A DNA stretch of 64,000 bases from Natranaerovirga pectinivora (GCF_004342165.1 NZ_SMAL01000005.1:124001-188000), one strand, 5' to 3'. Numbered from the stretch's first letter, positions 8,315 through 16,760 are shown. Notes: a model not told the origin generated them from the letters alone. A program made the numbers and translations.

Positions 8315-9601
8315 TTATACTTCCTTAGATGCTTCTACAATGAGGTCAAGTGCTTTTTGTACCGCCATATCTTCTTTCATATGTTCAACTTCATGGCCTG
8401 TTATCATTTCTTTTAATTTGTCTACTTCCATTTTGTACATTTCAGCCATTTTTCCAATTTCATTCGTTACTTCTTCATCAGAAATTTGAATGTTTTCAAC
8501 TTTAGCAACAGCTTCTAATACAAGACGAGTTTTTACTCTTTTTTCAGCCTCTGTTCTAAATTGAGCCCCAAAAGATACTCTGTTTTGTCCAACCATTTGT
8601 AAATATTGGTCTAACTCTAAACCTTGATATCTCAATCTTTGCTCGAAATCTTGAATCATTTGCTCAACTTGCATCTCTACCATTGGCTCAGGTACTTCCA
8701 TGTTTGAGTTTTCAATTACTTTTGTTATAACTGCTTCTTGTTTTTTAATTTTTGCTTCGTTTTCTTTTTGCTCTTTAAGTTTTGCCTTTATATCTTCTTT
8801 GTATTCATTTAATGTATCAAATTCAGATACATCCTTAGCAAACTCATCATCTACTACTGGAAGTTCTTTTTCTTTGATTTCATTTATTTGAACTTTGAAC
8901 ATAGCTGGTTTACCTTGTAATTCTTCTTTTTGATAGCTTTCTGGGAATGTAACATTTACTTCGATATCATCACCAATGTTTTTACCAACTAATTGGTCTT
9001 CGAAAGTATCAATAAAGCTATGTGAACCTATTACTAATGGATAATCTTCAGCTTTTCCACCTTCAAAAGGTACCCCATCTACAAAACCTTCAAAATTAAT
9101 AACAACTTGATCATTCACTTTAACTGGACGATCAGTAATAGAGATTAATCTTGAATTTTGCTCTCTTACTTTTTCAATTTCTTCTGTAATTGCTTCATCT
9201 TGTATATCGATTTCTTCTTTTTCTACTTCGAGACCTTTGTACTCACCAAGTTCTACTTCTGGCTTAACAGCCACAGTAGCAGTAAAAATAAAAGGTTTTC
9301 CTTTTTCAATTTGTACTACATCTATTTCTGGTCTTGAAACAATATCTAAACCACTTTCTGCAATAGCTTTATCATAAGCGTCTGGTATTAAATAGTTTGC
9401 AGCATCTTCATAAAAAACACCTGAGCCATATGTTTTTTCAATAAGGGCACGAGGTACTTTACCTTTTCTAAAACCTGGAACTGCCATTTTGCTTTTATTT
9501 TTTTTAAATGCTTCATTTAAACCTTCTTCAAAACGATTTGCATCAACCTCAATCGTTAACTTTACCATGCTTTTTTCTAAATTTTCAACTTTTGAATTCA
9601 T
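8315..9601 (-). CDS. tig: Trigger factor (ribosome-bound chaperone, peptidyl-prolyl isomerase)
   Basis: Chaperone that binds nascent chains at the ribosome exit tunnel. The 428-residue protein has the family domain order: N-terminal ribosome-binding domain with the signature-like segment VPGFRKGKVPRALIEKTYG (about 42-60), a central FKBP-type isomerase domain (about 155-245, VNDQVVINFEGFVDG), and a long helical C-terminal chaperone domain. AAGGAGG lies upstream of the ATG. It heads the tig-clpP-clpX group. An extended -10 promoter candidate lies about 90 bases upstream. Confidence 0.96.
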   Translation of the reverse strand: MNSKVENLEKSMVKLTIEVDANRFEEGLNEAFKKNKSKMAVPGFRKGKVPRALIEKTYGSGVFYEDAANYLIPDAYDKAIAESGLDIVSRPEIDVVQIEKGKPFIFTATVAVKPEVELGEYKGLEVEKEEIDIQDEAITEEIEKVREQNSRLISITDRPVKVNDQVVINFEGFVDGVPFEGGKAEDYPLVIGSHSFIDTFEDQLVGKNIGDDIEVNVTFPESYQKEELQGKPAMFKVQINEIKEKELPVVDDEFAKDVSEFDTLNEYKEDIKAKLKEQKENEAKIKKQEAVITKVIENSNMEVPEPMVEMQVEQMIQDFEQRLRYQGLELDQYLQMVGQNRVSFGAQFRTEAEKRVKTRLVLEAVAKVENIQISDEEVTNEIGKMAEMYKMEVDKLKEMITGHEVEHMKEDMAVQKALDLIVEASKEV

Positions 9602-9691
9602 TCCTTTTGTTCCTCCTTAAAGACATTTATATGTAGCTATAAAGGGTCACTACTACCCAATTCATCTATTACCCCTTTTAAACATTAGTAT

Positions 9692-9700
9692 ATTATACCA
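9692..9700 (-). promoter_or_regulatory. Candidate extended -10 promoter for tig
   Basis: On the minus strand the sequence TGGTATAAT is a perfect extended -10 element about 90 bases upstream of the tig start. No convincing -35 was seen, which is acceptable for an extended -10 promoter. Confidence 0.5.
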
Positions 9701-9727
9701 TATGATAATTATTATTTCCATATTTTT

Positions 9728-9827
9728 TTGAAAATGTAATTTGAAAACTTGCTTGCAAGGATTTGGAAATTACATTTTCACCGAAGATTATGTCTATTAC
9801 GTTAGTAAGAGGCATAAGTTGAGGTAA
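9728..9827 (+). repeat. Dispersed two-hairpin repeat, copy B1
   Basis: Full-length plus-strand copy. First stem is a perfect 14-bp inverted repeat (9729-9742 with 9767-9780) around a 24-base loop that contains CTTGCTTGCAAGGATTTGG. The second stem (about 9785-9820) is weaker. It is directly followed by the truncated copy B2. The surrounding 9602-10103 gap holds no gene; besides these copies I see only the tig promoter candidate and the spore-protein terminator. Confidence 0.9.
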
Positions 9828-9866
9828 TATGAAAACTTGCTTGCAAGGATTTGGAAATATTTTCAC
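9824..9866 (+). repeat. Dispersed two-hairpin repeat, copy B2 (truncated)
   Basis: A short derivative in tandem with B1. It starts at the shared junction GTAATATGAAAA and keeps the full core CTTGCTTGCAAGGATTTGG, but has a stem of only about 6 bp (TGAAAA with TTTTCA) and lacks the second hairpin. Confidence 0.85.
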
Positions 9867-10051
9867 AGGGTATAACTTTACTCTCTCATTATACTAACCA
9901 ATTATTAACAAATTATAATAACAACTTATGATTTTGTTTAAATATGTATTACAGTAATATTACTATCTATTAATAATACTTATTTTAGGATAGAATAAAT
10001 AAGACTAATAAAATCCCAAATAAAGTTTAAAATCACCCTTGCCTTTTAGAC

Positions 10052-10090
10052 AGAAAAAAAGAAGTGTTTCTATGTACACTTCCCTTTTTC
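10052..10090 (-). terminator. Intrinsic terminator after spore protein gene
   Basis: Minus-strand stem GAAGTGT/ACACTTC (10061-10067 with 10076-10082) followed by a run of seven T. It starts about 15 bases past the stop codon. Confidence 0.8.
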
Positions 10091-10103
10091 ATCTATTCTT
10101 GAG

Positions 10104-10325
10104 TTATTGTGGTTGTTGGCCTGACATAGCTTGTTCTTGACTTGCTATCATTCTTTTAACCATTTCTCCACCAATTGAACCAGCTTGGGCAGATGTTAAA
10201 TCACCATTATAACCTTGTTTTAAGTTAACACCTAACTCAGAAGCTACTTCGTATTTAAATTTGTTTAATGCTTCTTTCGCTTGTGGTACTACACTTCTGT
10301 TTGAACTACTATTGTTGTTTGTCAT
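10104..10325 (-). CDS. Alpha/beta-type small acid-soluble spore protein
   Basis: DNA-binding protein that saturates and protects forespore DNA and is degraded on germination. The 73-residue length is typical. Hallmarks are visible: FKYEVASELGV, which contains the likely germination-protease cleavage site (Glu followed by Val-Ala-Ser-Glu), and SAQAGSIGGEMVKRMI, the conserved C-terminal helix motif. Asn/Ser-rich N terminus and Gln-rich C terminus are normal. GGAGGTG precedes the ATG closely. This gene is the clearest evidence that the organism forms endospores. It is monocistronic, with its own terminator; a sigma-G promoter is expected. Confidence 0.96.
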   Translation of the reverse strand: MTNNNSSSNRSVVPQAKEALNKFKYEVASELGVNLKQGYNGDLTSAQAGSIGGEMVKRMIASQEQAMSGQQPQ

Positions 10326-10346
10326 TGTCTTTCACCTCCGTGATAT

Positions 10347-10375
10347 TATTATGAGCAGATTTTTTTTAAATATTA
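10347..10375 (-). promoter_or_regulatory. Possible sigma-G promoter of the spore protein gene
   Basis: On the minus strand CATAATA (10347-10353) matches the sigma-G -10 pattern. A weaker TAATA lies 17 bases further upstream (10371-10375) as a poor -35. The implied transcript would start only one or two bases before the ribosome binding site, which weakens the call. Confidence 0.3.
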
Positions 10376-10574
10376 ATCTTTTTAACTGGTAATTAAATCC
10401 ATCATTTTTTATATATTATTGACTCCCAATTTAATTATCTTCTAAAAACCAATTTATATTCCTTTTATAATAATATTATTATCCTCTAAAATAGATACCC
10501 ATTTATTGCATATGATTTATCCTATGTTATCCGTTATAATATAGAGAGTATCACATTGATTAGGAGGTATAAAA

Positions 10575-10988
10575 TTGGATACTTTTTTAGATTATTATAA
10601 AAACAATATTTCCCCCACTCTTGAAAAAATTGATCTATTTTTCAAAACAGAGGAAGACAAAGGCAATACCATTTCTCTAGATATCCTATCAGAACTGCTG
10701 GATATTAGTATTACAGAAGTTGAAGAAATACTAGATCGTTATGAAATTAAAAACGTTAATAAAAGTTCTTTTTTTATTGTTATGAAAGAAGGGAGTAGTG
10801 AGATCTGCAAATACTTTAAGAGGCAATTAGAAACTGGATTACTAAATCAATATACACCTAAGAATATTGCTTACATATATCAAATACCTCAGCAAATTAT
10901 TGAAAAGGCTATGGTTGAATCAAACTTACAATCTATTACACCAAAAAACTTAAATACTCTTTTTTCATATATATATATAGAATGTTAA
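10575..10988 (+). CDS. Hypothetical protein, helix-turn-helix-like
   Basis: I do not recognise this 137-residue soluble protein. It starts at a TTG codon behind a clear TAGGAGGT site. The middle segment SLDILSELLDISITEVEEIL reads like a helix-turn-helix (helix, sharp turn, helix). The second half contains TPKNIAYIYQIPQQIIEKAM, a second helix-turn-helix-like repeat. That suggests two similar helical modules, perhaps a DNA-binding or developmental protein, but this is inference. It stands alone: the spore protein gene upstream is divergent and the HD-GYP gene downstream converges on it. Confidence 0.65.
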   Translation: MDTFLDYYKNNISPTLEKIDLFFKTEEDKGNTISLDILSELLDISITEVEEILDRYEIKNVNKSSFFIVMKEGSSEICKYFKRQLETGLLNQYTPKNIAYIYQIPQQIIEKAMVESNLQSITPKNLNTLFSYIYIEC

Positions 10989-11036
10989 TCATCTATACTA
11001 TATAGGATATAACTTACATATACATCACAACTCTAT

Positions 11037-11083
11037 ACCACACAAAAACACCGCAATAGAAGATTTCGGTGTTTTTGTGTGGT
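11037..11083. terminator. Bidirectional terminator, 17-bp perfect stem
   Basis: Positions 11037-11053 and 11067-11083 are perfect reverse complements with a 13-base loop. The stem contains internal A and T runs on either strand, which serve as the U tract. It lies between the converging orphan gene and the HD-GYP gene. Confidence 0.8.
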
Positions 11084-11098
11084 GTAATTTTTATCAGC

Positions 11099-12133
11099 TT
11101 ACAGGAGTTCACTAATGCTATAATTATTTTCTTTATGTTTCAAATCATAATACCTATCTCTTACTTTTACTATTGGATACATAATATTATCTGGAGGTAT
11201 AAACACTATTTCACCTATATCCCCATTGTTCATTTTTACTTTTTCTCCTACATAAATGGTAGCTATATTATATAAAAACCTGTTCATTATATTCACATCA
11301 AACTTGCTATAACCAAAACTTAAAATTTCTTGAAAGGTTTCGAAAGGTGTTTGTCTTTTTTTATATATTCTCTCAGATGTAATGGCATCATAAACATCCG
11401 CAATGGCAACTATTTTAGCATAAAGACTAATATTTTCTCCACTTAATCCTAAAGGATATCCGCTACCATCTTGCCTTTCATGATGCAATAAAACCGCTTT
11501 GCCAACTTCATCATCTAACCAGTCATATTCATTGCAAATGCTATACCCTAAACTTACATGTTTTTTAATTCTTTTGTATTCCTCATCTGTTAGGCTTTCT
11601 TTTTTATTTAATATAGTCAATGGAATCTTTATTTTACCAATATCGTGTAGCAAACCAGCTTTTATAATTAATTTGATTTCTCTTTCTTCTAAACCAATCC
11701 ATTTTCCAATTAACATTGAATACATAGCTACATTTACTGAATGACTATATGTATATTCATCAACTCTCTTAATAATATTCATAGAATGTATTAGTTTATA
11801 GATACATTCTGAATTGTTAAATATAAAGTTAGATACCTTAAGTATATCATCTAATTCCATTTTTTGTCCTTTTGCAATATTGGCAAAATTATGTTTTATA
11901 ACTGCTATACTATCATTGTAATTTTCAACAATGGTACTATCTTTGGTTTCTTCATCGTTTTTTTTATCTAGCACACATATTCTATCTATATTATTGATTA
12001 TAATCTTATTTCTCATATATTCATTTAATATACTGTCTTTCATAACAAGGGGTATGGTACAACCATTTACCATTAAATCCTCAGCAATGATATCTCCATC
12101 TTTACTTTCTTTAACATGTATGTATTTTTTCAT
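11099..12133 (-). CDS. HD-GYP domain protein, probable c-di-GMP phosphodiesterase
   Basis: Likely hydrolyses the second messenger cyclic di-GMP. The N-terminal third (about 1-105) is an unrecognised domain. The HD-GYP domain follows with H..YSHSVNVA, GLLHDIGKIKIP (the HD pair), KKHVSLGY, LLHHERQDGSGYP (the GYP motif) and AIADVYDAITSERIY. The short C-terminal beta-rich tail (VGEKVKMNNGDIGEIVFI) often accompanies clostridial HD-GYP proteins. I start it at 12133 (344 residues) because AGGAGT lies 8 bases upstream; an in-frame codon 15 triplets earlier has no such site. Its leader of about 370 bases carries a c-di-GMP-I riboswitch and two attenuator-like hairpins, so ligand and likely substrate are the same molecule. 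Confidence 0.9.
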   Translation of the reverse strand: MKKYIHVKESKDGDIIAEDLMVNGCTIPLVMKDSILNEYMRNKIIINNIDRICVLDKKNDEETKDSTIVENYNDSIAVIKHNFANIAKGQKMELDDILKVSNFIFNNSECIYKLIHSMNIIKRVDEYTYSHSVNVAMYSMLIGKWIGLEEREIKLIIKAGLLHDIGKIKIPLTILNKKESLTDEEYKRIKKHVSLGYSICNEYDWLDDEVGKAVLLHHERQDGSGYPLGLSGENISLYAKIVAIADVYDAITSERIYKKRQTPFETFQEILSFGYSKFDVNIMNRFLYNIATIYVGEKVKMNNGDIGEIVFIPPDNIMYPIVKVRDRYYDLKHKENNYSISELL

Positions 12134-12170
12134 ATTTCCACTCCTGACCGACATATAACTCATGCTTTTT

Positions 12171-12193
12171 AAAAACAAAGTGACTTGGTCACT
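12171..12193 (-). terminator. Attenuator-like hairpin close to the HD-GYP start
   Basis: Minus-strand AGTGAC-CAA-GTCACT followed by TTGTTTTT, about 40 bases before the start codon. Its 3-prime arm can instead pair with GGTGACTT (12215-12222) over 8 bp including one G-U, so the hairpin may be conditional. Confidence 0.55.
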
Positions 12194-12316
12194 ACAAAAT
12201 TAATTGCTTATCTGAAGTCACCTATTTTCTTGCCCATTAAGCTTTTTCTAACTTTCTTAGAAATGTACCCCATTTAATGAACTTTTTACTTTATAGCAAT
12301 TAGAAAATTTTCCTAC

Positions 12317-12342
12317 AAAAAAAAAGCAACCCTAAGGTTACC
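12317..12342 (-). terminator. Putative riboswitch expression-platform terminator
   Basis: Minus-strand stem GTAACC/GGTTGC with a 4-base loop, followed by nine or more T. Its 5-prime arm GGTAACC (12336-12342) is exactly complementary to GGTTACC at the 3-prime end of the riboswitch (12378-12384), so the aptamer and terminator can compete. Confidence 0.6.
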
Positions 12343-12371
12343 TATTATGTATTAGTAATTGTAAATATAAC

Positions 12372-12462
12372 TAACAAGGTAACCCGACTATCCTATCATA
12401 ACGACTTAGACTCGTAGCTTTGCGTCACCATTTTTCAATGGTTTTGCCTTTATCACTCATTT
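12372..12462 (-). ncRNA. Cyclic di-GMP-I riboswitch (GEMM-I)
   Basis: The minus strand contains the family's conserved blocks in order: AAAGGCAAAACC, the GAAA tetraloop closed by CCATT/AATGG, GTGACGCAAAGC, then GAGTCTAAG, a second arm with ATGATAGGA, and CGGGTTACC at the end. These match the c-di-GMP-I aptamer (tetraloop in one arm, receptor in the other, GACGCAAAGC core). It lies upstream of the HD-GYP gene and downstream of a sigma-A-like promoter, separated from the ZIP transporter gene by that gene's terminator. Confidence 0.92.
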
Positions 12463-12509
12463 TATTCAATTGCATTGTTTTTTTAAGACCATAACACTAT
12501 ACTTTTCTT

Positions 12510-12538
12510 ATAATAACATATTAACTGTCATATCTCAA
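12510..12538 (-). promoter_or_regulatory. Sigma-A-like promoter of the riboswitch/HD-GYP transcript
   Basis: Minus-strand TTGAGA (12533-12538), 17-base spacer, TATTAT (12510-12515). It is placed about 45 bases upstream of the aptamer, as expected for a riboswitch leader. Confidence 0.6.
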
Positions 12539-12582
12539 TACATTTATGTGTCTTTTCTAATTATTATAAATTGTATAAAAAC

Positions 12583-12615
12583 AAAAAAACATGGTGCTGA
12601 ATTAACCCACCATGT
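12583..12615 (-). terminator. Intrinsic terminator after the ZIP transporter gene
   Basis: Minus-strand stem ACATGGTG/CACCATGT followed by a run of seven T. It begins 14 bases past the stop codon and isolates the gene from the HD-GYP leader. Confidence 0.85.
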
Positions 12616-12628
12616 TCTAAAAACTTAT

Positions 12629-13375
12629 TTACAAAAGTACAAATCCTAATACCAACCCAGCAAGAATTCCTATATTACCTAAATGACTATTCATTGCATT
12701 GGCCTGAGGGATTAGTTCATCATTTACAATATAAACCATAGCTCCAGCTGCAAATGCAAGAGAACCTCCAACAAAAAGAGGTGAAATACTAAAAAACACA
12801 AGACCGATGGCTGTACCAACAGGAGTCATTAATCCTGCAATTAAGGTAAATATAAATATTTTACCTGATGTTAAACCACCTGCTTTTAAAGGTCCTGCCA
12901 TTGCCAATCCCTCTGGAATATTATGTAAAGCTATGGCAATTGCGATAAATATTCCCAACTCTTGACTTGACTCCAAACCTGCACCTATGGCTAATCCTTC
13001 TGGGAGATTATGCAATGCAATTCCAAAAAGTATTAAGTAGCCAGTTCTTAACATAGGGTTAATCTTTGGCTTAAAGTTTTCTCCATTCTCCACTACAAGA
13101 TCATCAGGCTCTGATAAATGTGAGTGAGGTACAACTTTATCTAATAGGAACATCATTCCAGCTCCTAACAAAAATCCAATAACAGCTGTGGACATAGATC
13201 CAAGTTCAACAGATTCAGGCATAAGCTCAAATAGGGAAATTGCAAGCATTATTCCTCCAGCAAAACCTAATAGTATTGAGAGTACTTTTTCATTTGGCTT
13301 GCCAAAAATAATTAACAAAATAACACCTAAAGATGTTGAAATTCCAGCAAAAAAACTATAAATTAAACTTTCCAT
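12629..13375 (-). CDS. ZIP family metal transporter
   Basis: Integral membrane importer of zinc and perhaps other divalent metals, GufA-like branch. The 248-residue protein has about eight hydrophobic segments. It carries the two signature metal-binding motifs in transmembrane helices 4 and 5: ALHNLPEGLAIGAG and ALHNIPEGLAMAGP. A short acidic loop with histidines (PHSHLSEPDD) lies between helices 3 and 4. I start it at 13375 because AAGGAGGG sits 6 bases upstream; the open frame extends 31 codons further without support. It is monocistronic. No metal-regulator box was recognised. Confidence 0.9.
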   Translation of the reverse strand: MESLIYSFFAGISTSLGVILLIIFGKPNEKVLSILLGFAGGIMLAISLFELMPESVELGSMSTAVIGFLLGAGMMFLLDKVVPHSHLSEPDDLVVENGENFKPKINPMLRTGYLILFGIALHNLPEGLAIGAGLESSQELGIFIAIAIALHNIPEGLAMAGPLKAGGLTSGKIFIFTLIAGLMTPVGTAIGLVFFSISPLFVGGSLAFAAGAMVYIVNDELIPQANAMNSHLGNIGILAGLVLGFVLL

Positions 13376-13621
13376 AAATGCCCTCCTTTTATATATATTT
13401 TCTACTATTATTATAACACAAAACCATATAATATGTAATAATTTTTCCCTCAAAAGAATTGATATCATTAAATAAAAATTGTCAATTAGTCCTGCTTCTA
13501 GTTGTTGATTTTAATAGTTAATTTTACGTACTATAACACATTATTTGTAAATATTCTTTTTTTAGTATAGACTATAATTAAATAGTTTGTTTAAATCAAT
13601 AATTCACAAGGAGGTTTTCAT

Positions 13622-15001
13622 ATGACTGCAGATTCAATAGGTTTTAGCCTGCTTTTATTAGGCTTATTTCTTGTTATAGGTAAATGGATTAGAATAGGAA
13701 CGCCTTTACTACAAGACTTATTTTTACCAAGTTCTTTAGTAGCAGGGTTAATTGCATTATTTTTAGGACCAGAAATTTTTGGCAAGCTAATTGGCGTAAA
13801 TGTATTTCCTGATTTTGTTTTAGATACTTGGAGCTTTTTGCCTGGACTTATGATTAATATTGTTTTTGCTGCTCTTTTTATAGGCAAAAAAATTCCAAAT
13901 ATAAAAAGCGTCTGGGAACTAGCAGGTCCACAAGTAATTTTAGGATATATTATTTCTTTTGGACAATATGCCATTGGCTTACTGTTATCAATATTCATAC
14001 TCTCACCTATATTTGGAACAAACCCAATGGCAGGTGCATTGATTGAAATTGGATTCGTTGGTGGCCACGGCACTGCTGCAGGACTAAGAGACACCTTTGA
14101 TGAAGTAGGCTTTGCCGAAGGTGCAGATTTAGCAATTGGACTGGCAACAGTAGGCGTATTAGGAGGCGTTTTAATAGGAATTGCTTTAATTAATTGGGGC
14201 ATTAGGAAAAAGAAATTAACAAATGTTATTAAAACCCTAGATAGAAGCGCACTAGAGAAGAAAGGCTTAATAGAATTGGATACAAGAGAGCCTGCAGGTT
14301 TTATAAGTACAAGAACAGAATCCATAGAACCTTTATCATTACACTTAGGCTATATTTGTATAGCCGTATTAATGGGTTATGGTTTATTACAAGGGTTAAT
14401 TTGGATAGAACATATCACTTGGGGCACTATGACAGGTGTTTATTTATTAAAGTATGTACCTCTTTTCCCCTTAGCAATGGTTGGAGGTATTATCATTCAG
14501 TTGGTCTTAGAAAAATCAGATCGGTACAGCACAGTTGATAGAGACATTATTAATAGAATTCAAGGATTAGCTTTGGATATCCTTATTGTTAGTGCTTTAG
14601 CTACTCTTTCTTTAACGGTAATAGGAGAAAACTTTTATTCCTTTTTAATACTTTCACTAGGTGGTATTTTATGGACTTTATTTGCTTTTATATACCTAGC
14701 ACCAAAATTAATACCTGATTACTGGTTTGAGCGAGGCATCGGTGATTTCGGCCAATCTATGGGCGTCACGGCAACTGGTTTATTATTAATGCGTGTTACT
14801 GACCCAGATAATAAAACCCCTGCCTTAGAAAGCTTTGGATACAAACAACTTCTTTTTGAACTTTTTGTAGGTGGAGGCCTTTTCACAGCCGCATCAATTC
14901 CACTCATTTTTCAATTTGGCCCTATGACCGTTTTTATAATTACTTTAGTTATTACACTCATTTCTATTTTATGTGGTTTTAAACTGTATGGCAAAAAATA
15001 A
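13622..15001 (+). CDS. gltS: Sodium/glutamate symporter (ESS family, GltS-like)
   Basis: Sodium-coupled glutamate uptake protein of the inner membrane. The 459-residue chain has about twelve hydrophobic helices in two inverted halves. Family motifs include LFLPSSLVAGLIAL in the first half, VGGHGTAAGLRDTF (re-entrant loop region) and, in the second half, RGIGDFGQSMGVTATGLLLMR. A strong AAGGAGG precedes the ATG. It is flanked by a divergent ZIP gene and a convergent kinase gene, and is probably monocistronic. The substrate could be another amino acid; glutamate is the family default. Confidence 0.88.
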   Translation: MTADSIGFSLLLLGLFLVIGKWIRIGTPLLQDLFLPSSLVAGLIALFLGPEIFGKLIGVNVFPDFVLDTWSFLPGLMINIVFAALFIGKKIPNIKSVWELAGPQVILGYIISFGQYAIGLLLSIFILSPIFGTNPMAGALIEIGFVGGHGTAAGLRDTFDEVGFAEGADLAIGLATVGVLGGVLIGIALINWGIRKKKLTNVIKTLDRSALEKKGLIELDTREPAGFISTRTESIEPLSLHLGYICIAVLMGYGLLQGLIWIEHITWGTMTGVYLLKYVPLFPLAMVGGIIIQLVLEKSDRYSTVDRDIINRIQGLALDILIVSALATLSLTVIGENFYSFLILSLGGILWTLFAFIYLAPKLIPDYWFERGIGDFGQSMGVTATGLLLMRVTDPDNKTPALESFGYKQLLFELFVGGGLFTAASIPLIFQFGPMTVFIITLVITLISILCGFKLYGKK

Positions 15002-15006
15002 ATAAA

Positions 15007-15043
15007 ATAAAATGCCGCTAGTATTCATCTAGTGGCATTTTAT
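15007..15043. terminator. Terminator between gltS and the GAF/histidine kinase gene
   Basis: A 15-bp stem (15007-15021 with 15029-15043, one G-T pair) with T-rich flanks on both strands, directly after the gltS stop codon. It can serve both converging genes. Confidence 0.85.
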
Positions 15044-15080
15044 TATTATATCCGTATAACAGGCTAGGTCTATGGATTCA

Positions 15081-16385
15081 TTAATCCACTATTACATCAA
15101 CTGGCAAACTAATATAAAAAGTTGTTCCTTTTCCTAGTTCAGTATTAAACCATATACTTCCTCTATGTAGTTTAGTAATAACATGATACACAATAAACAG
15201 ACCTAATCCTGTACCACCTTTGCGTCGATAGACATATGATTGGAATAAACTTTTCTGAAGATCATCTGGTATCCCTGGACCTGAATCTTTAATGGAAATC
15301 AAAACATTACTTCCTTGTTCTGTTACTTTTATATCGATATTCCCATTATTAGGTGTCATTTTTATTGCATTATCAATTAAATTGCTAATAGCACGACTGA
15401 ATTGATTTTTATGCAAGCTTAAAATTCTCTCTTCGTCTAAGTTAAAGAAATTCATCCTTATATTTTTTTCAAAACACAAAGTTTCCATTCCTCTAACGAT
15501 TTTATCCATCACTTTATTTAAACTATATCTTGATAATTCTTGTGGCTTAAATATATTTAATAGACCGTCTACAGTGTTATTTAAATCATCGGCTTGGTCA
15601 ATTATTCTTTCATAATATGTACTTTTATTGCTAGAACTCCCTAATTGAGCAAGACTTCGTATTATTGCTATTGGATTTCTTAAATCATGTACCACCGTTG
15701 CTATAAGATCAGAAATATTTAATATGCTTTTTTCCCACTCTAGCTCTTCTTGATTTTTCTCTATTAAGGTTCCAATTTCTTTTTCTATAGAGTTAACGCA
15801 AGCTTTTGCTATAAACATTCTAGATGGATCACCATATTCAGCCATTACAGATACACCTAATGCACCAATAACTTCACCATTATTAGTAATAGGGACACCT
15901 AAACAAGACCAATCTTGGTATTTTGTCACGTAATGTTCCTTTCCATGTATATAAACAGGTTCTTTTAATTCCAGGCAAGTCCCAATTCCATTATTACCAA
16001 TATACTTCTCACTCCAATTAACACCTACACTAAAACCACCATATTTGCTTAATTCTTCATCTGATCCATAAAGACCAATAAGCCATCCATCTTTGTCTGC
16101 TAAACTAACCGTATGTGGAATTTCTTGTATACTTCCTGATAAGTATTTCATATAAGGATCTGCTGCTTTGATTAAATAATCAAATTCTAGAAGCTTTTTT
16201 TTTAATTCTAAATCTGATAAAACCACATAATTAATATTGCATTTATGAATTTTATTGATTTCACACCTTTTCCAAGCTTCTACTGTTACATTTCTTATTG
16301 CTGTTTTTTCATTTACAGCCATTTTAAAACTCTCCCAGTTATCCATAGGACTTATTTCAGGCTCTAACCCTCTTATCAATTGCAT
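15081..16385 (-). CDS. Cytoplasmic GAF-domain sensor histidine kinase
   Basis: A soluble two-component-type sensor without membrane segments. The N-terminal part (about 1-215) resembles the sensor module of AcoR/DhaR-type activators: AWKRCEI, then YIGNNGIGTCLELKEPV, then DWSCLGVPITNNGEVIGALGV. The C-terminal part is a histidine kinase: H-box VVHDLRNPIAIIRS, N-box NLIDNAIKM, G1 DSGPGIP and G2 GGTGLGLFIV. The gene is 434 codons, starts behind AGAGAGGG, and has no response regulator next to it. The sensor type usually sits in sigma-54 activators, so its fusion to a kinase is uncommon. The ligand is unknown. Confidence 0.85.
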   Translation of the reverse strand: MQLIRGLEPEISPMDNWESFKMAVNEKTAIRNVTVEAWKRCEINKIHKCNINYVVLSDLELKKKLLEFDYLIKAADPYMKYLSGSIQEIPHTVSLADKDGWLIGLYGSDEELSKYGGFSVGVNWSEKYIGNNGIGTCLELKEPVYIHGKEHYVTKYQDWSCLGVPITNNGEVIGALGVSVMAEYGDPSRMFIAKACVNSIEKEIGTLIEKNQEELEWEKSILNISDLIATVVHDLRNPIAIIRSLAQLGSSSNKSTYYERIIDQADDLNNTVDGLLNIFKPQELSRYSLNKVMDKIVRGMETLCFEKNIRMNFFNLDEERILSLHKNQFSRAISNLIDNAIKMTPNNGNIDIKVTEQGSNVLISIKDSGPGIPDDLQKSLFQSYVYRRKGGTGLGLFIVYHVITKLHRGSIWFNTELGKGTTFYISLPVDVIVD

Positions 16386-16760
16386 ATAAACACCCTCTCT
16401 TATGTTGTTTTATTATGTATATTCACTGTCATTATACTAACAAAACCTAAACATATCGCCCTATATACATCTATATATTATACATATTTCTATTGATCCC
16501 TTTATTTATATTATACACTTTTATTACCATATTGTATATTTTTTTCTAGTTATCTTAAGAATACACATTAATACACATATTCTTTGTACTATATACCAAC
16601 AAAAAATTATTATTATATAGGATACTTTAATTAAGCTTTGAGCTATTCAACTGATTTCTAAAGCAGAATATAAAAGAGCATTACACATGTTAAATCTAAT
16701 GTTGAATCCTATTTAAGATTGTCTATAATTCTTGAAAACATTTTTAGCATTAAAACTTTT
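16386..16760. other. AT-rich intergenic stretch, no gene seen
   Basis: The 501-base gap between the kinase gene and glmS contains no reading frame with a supported start. Apart from the glmS terminator at its left-hand (glmS) side, it is very AT-rich with many TATA-like words. The kinase promoter must lie close to 16400-16480, but I cannot choose one with confidence. Confidence 0.5.

Noticed and set aside
9728-9866. CRISPR-like array because of repeated CTTGCTTGCAAGGATTTGG.
   Set aside because: There are only two copies here, spaced about 95 bases apart, with homologous rather than unique intervening sequence, and no cas genes.
13618-14325. Long minus-strand reading frame of 235 codons opposite gltS.
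   Set aside because: It is antisense to a clear GltS gene, is rich in Pro/Ser/Lys as expected for a shadow, and has no ribosome binding site.
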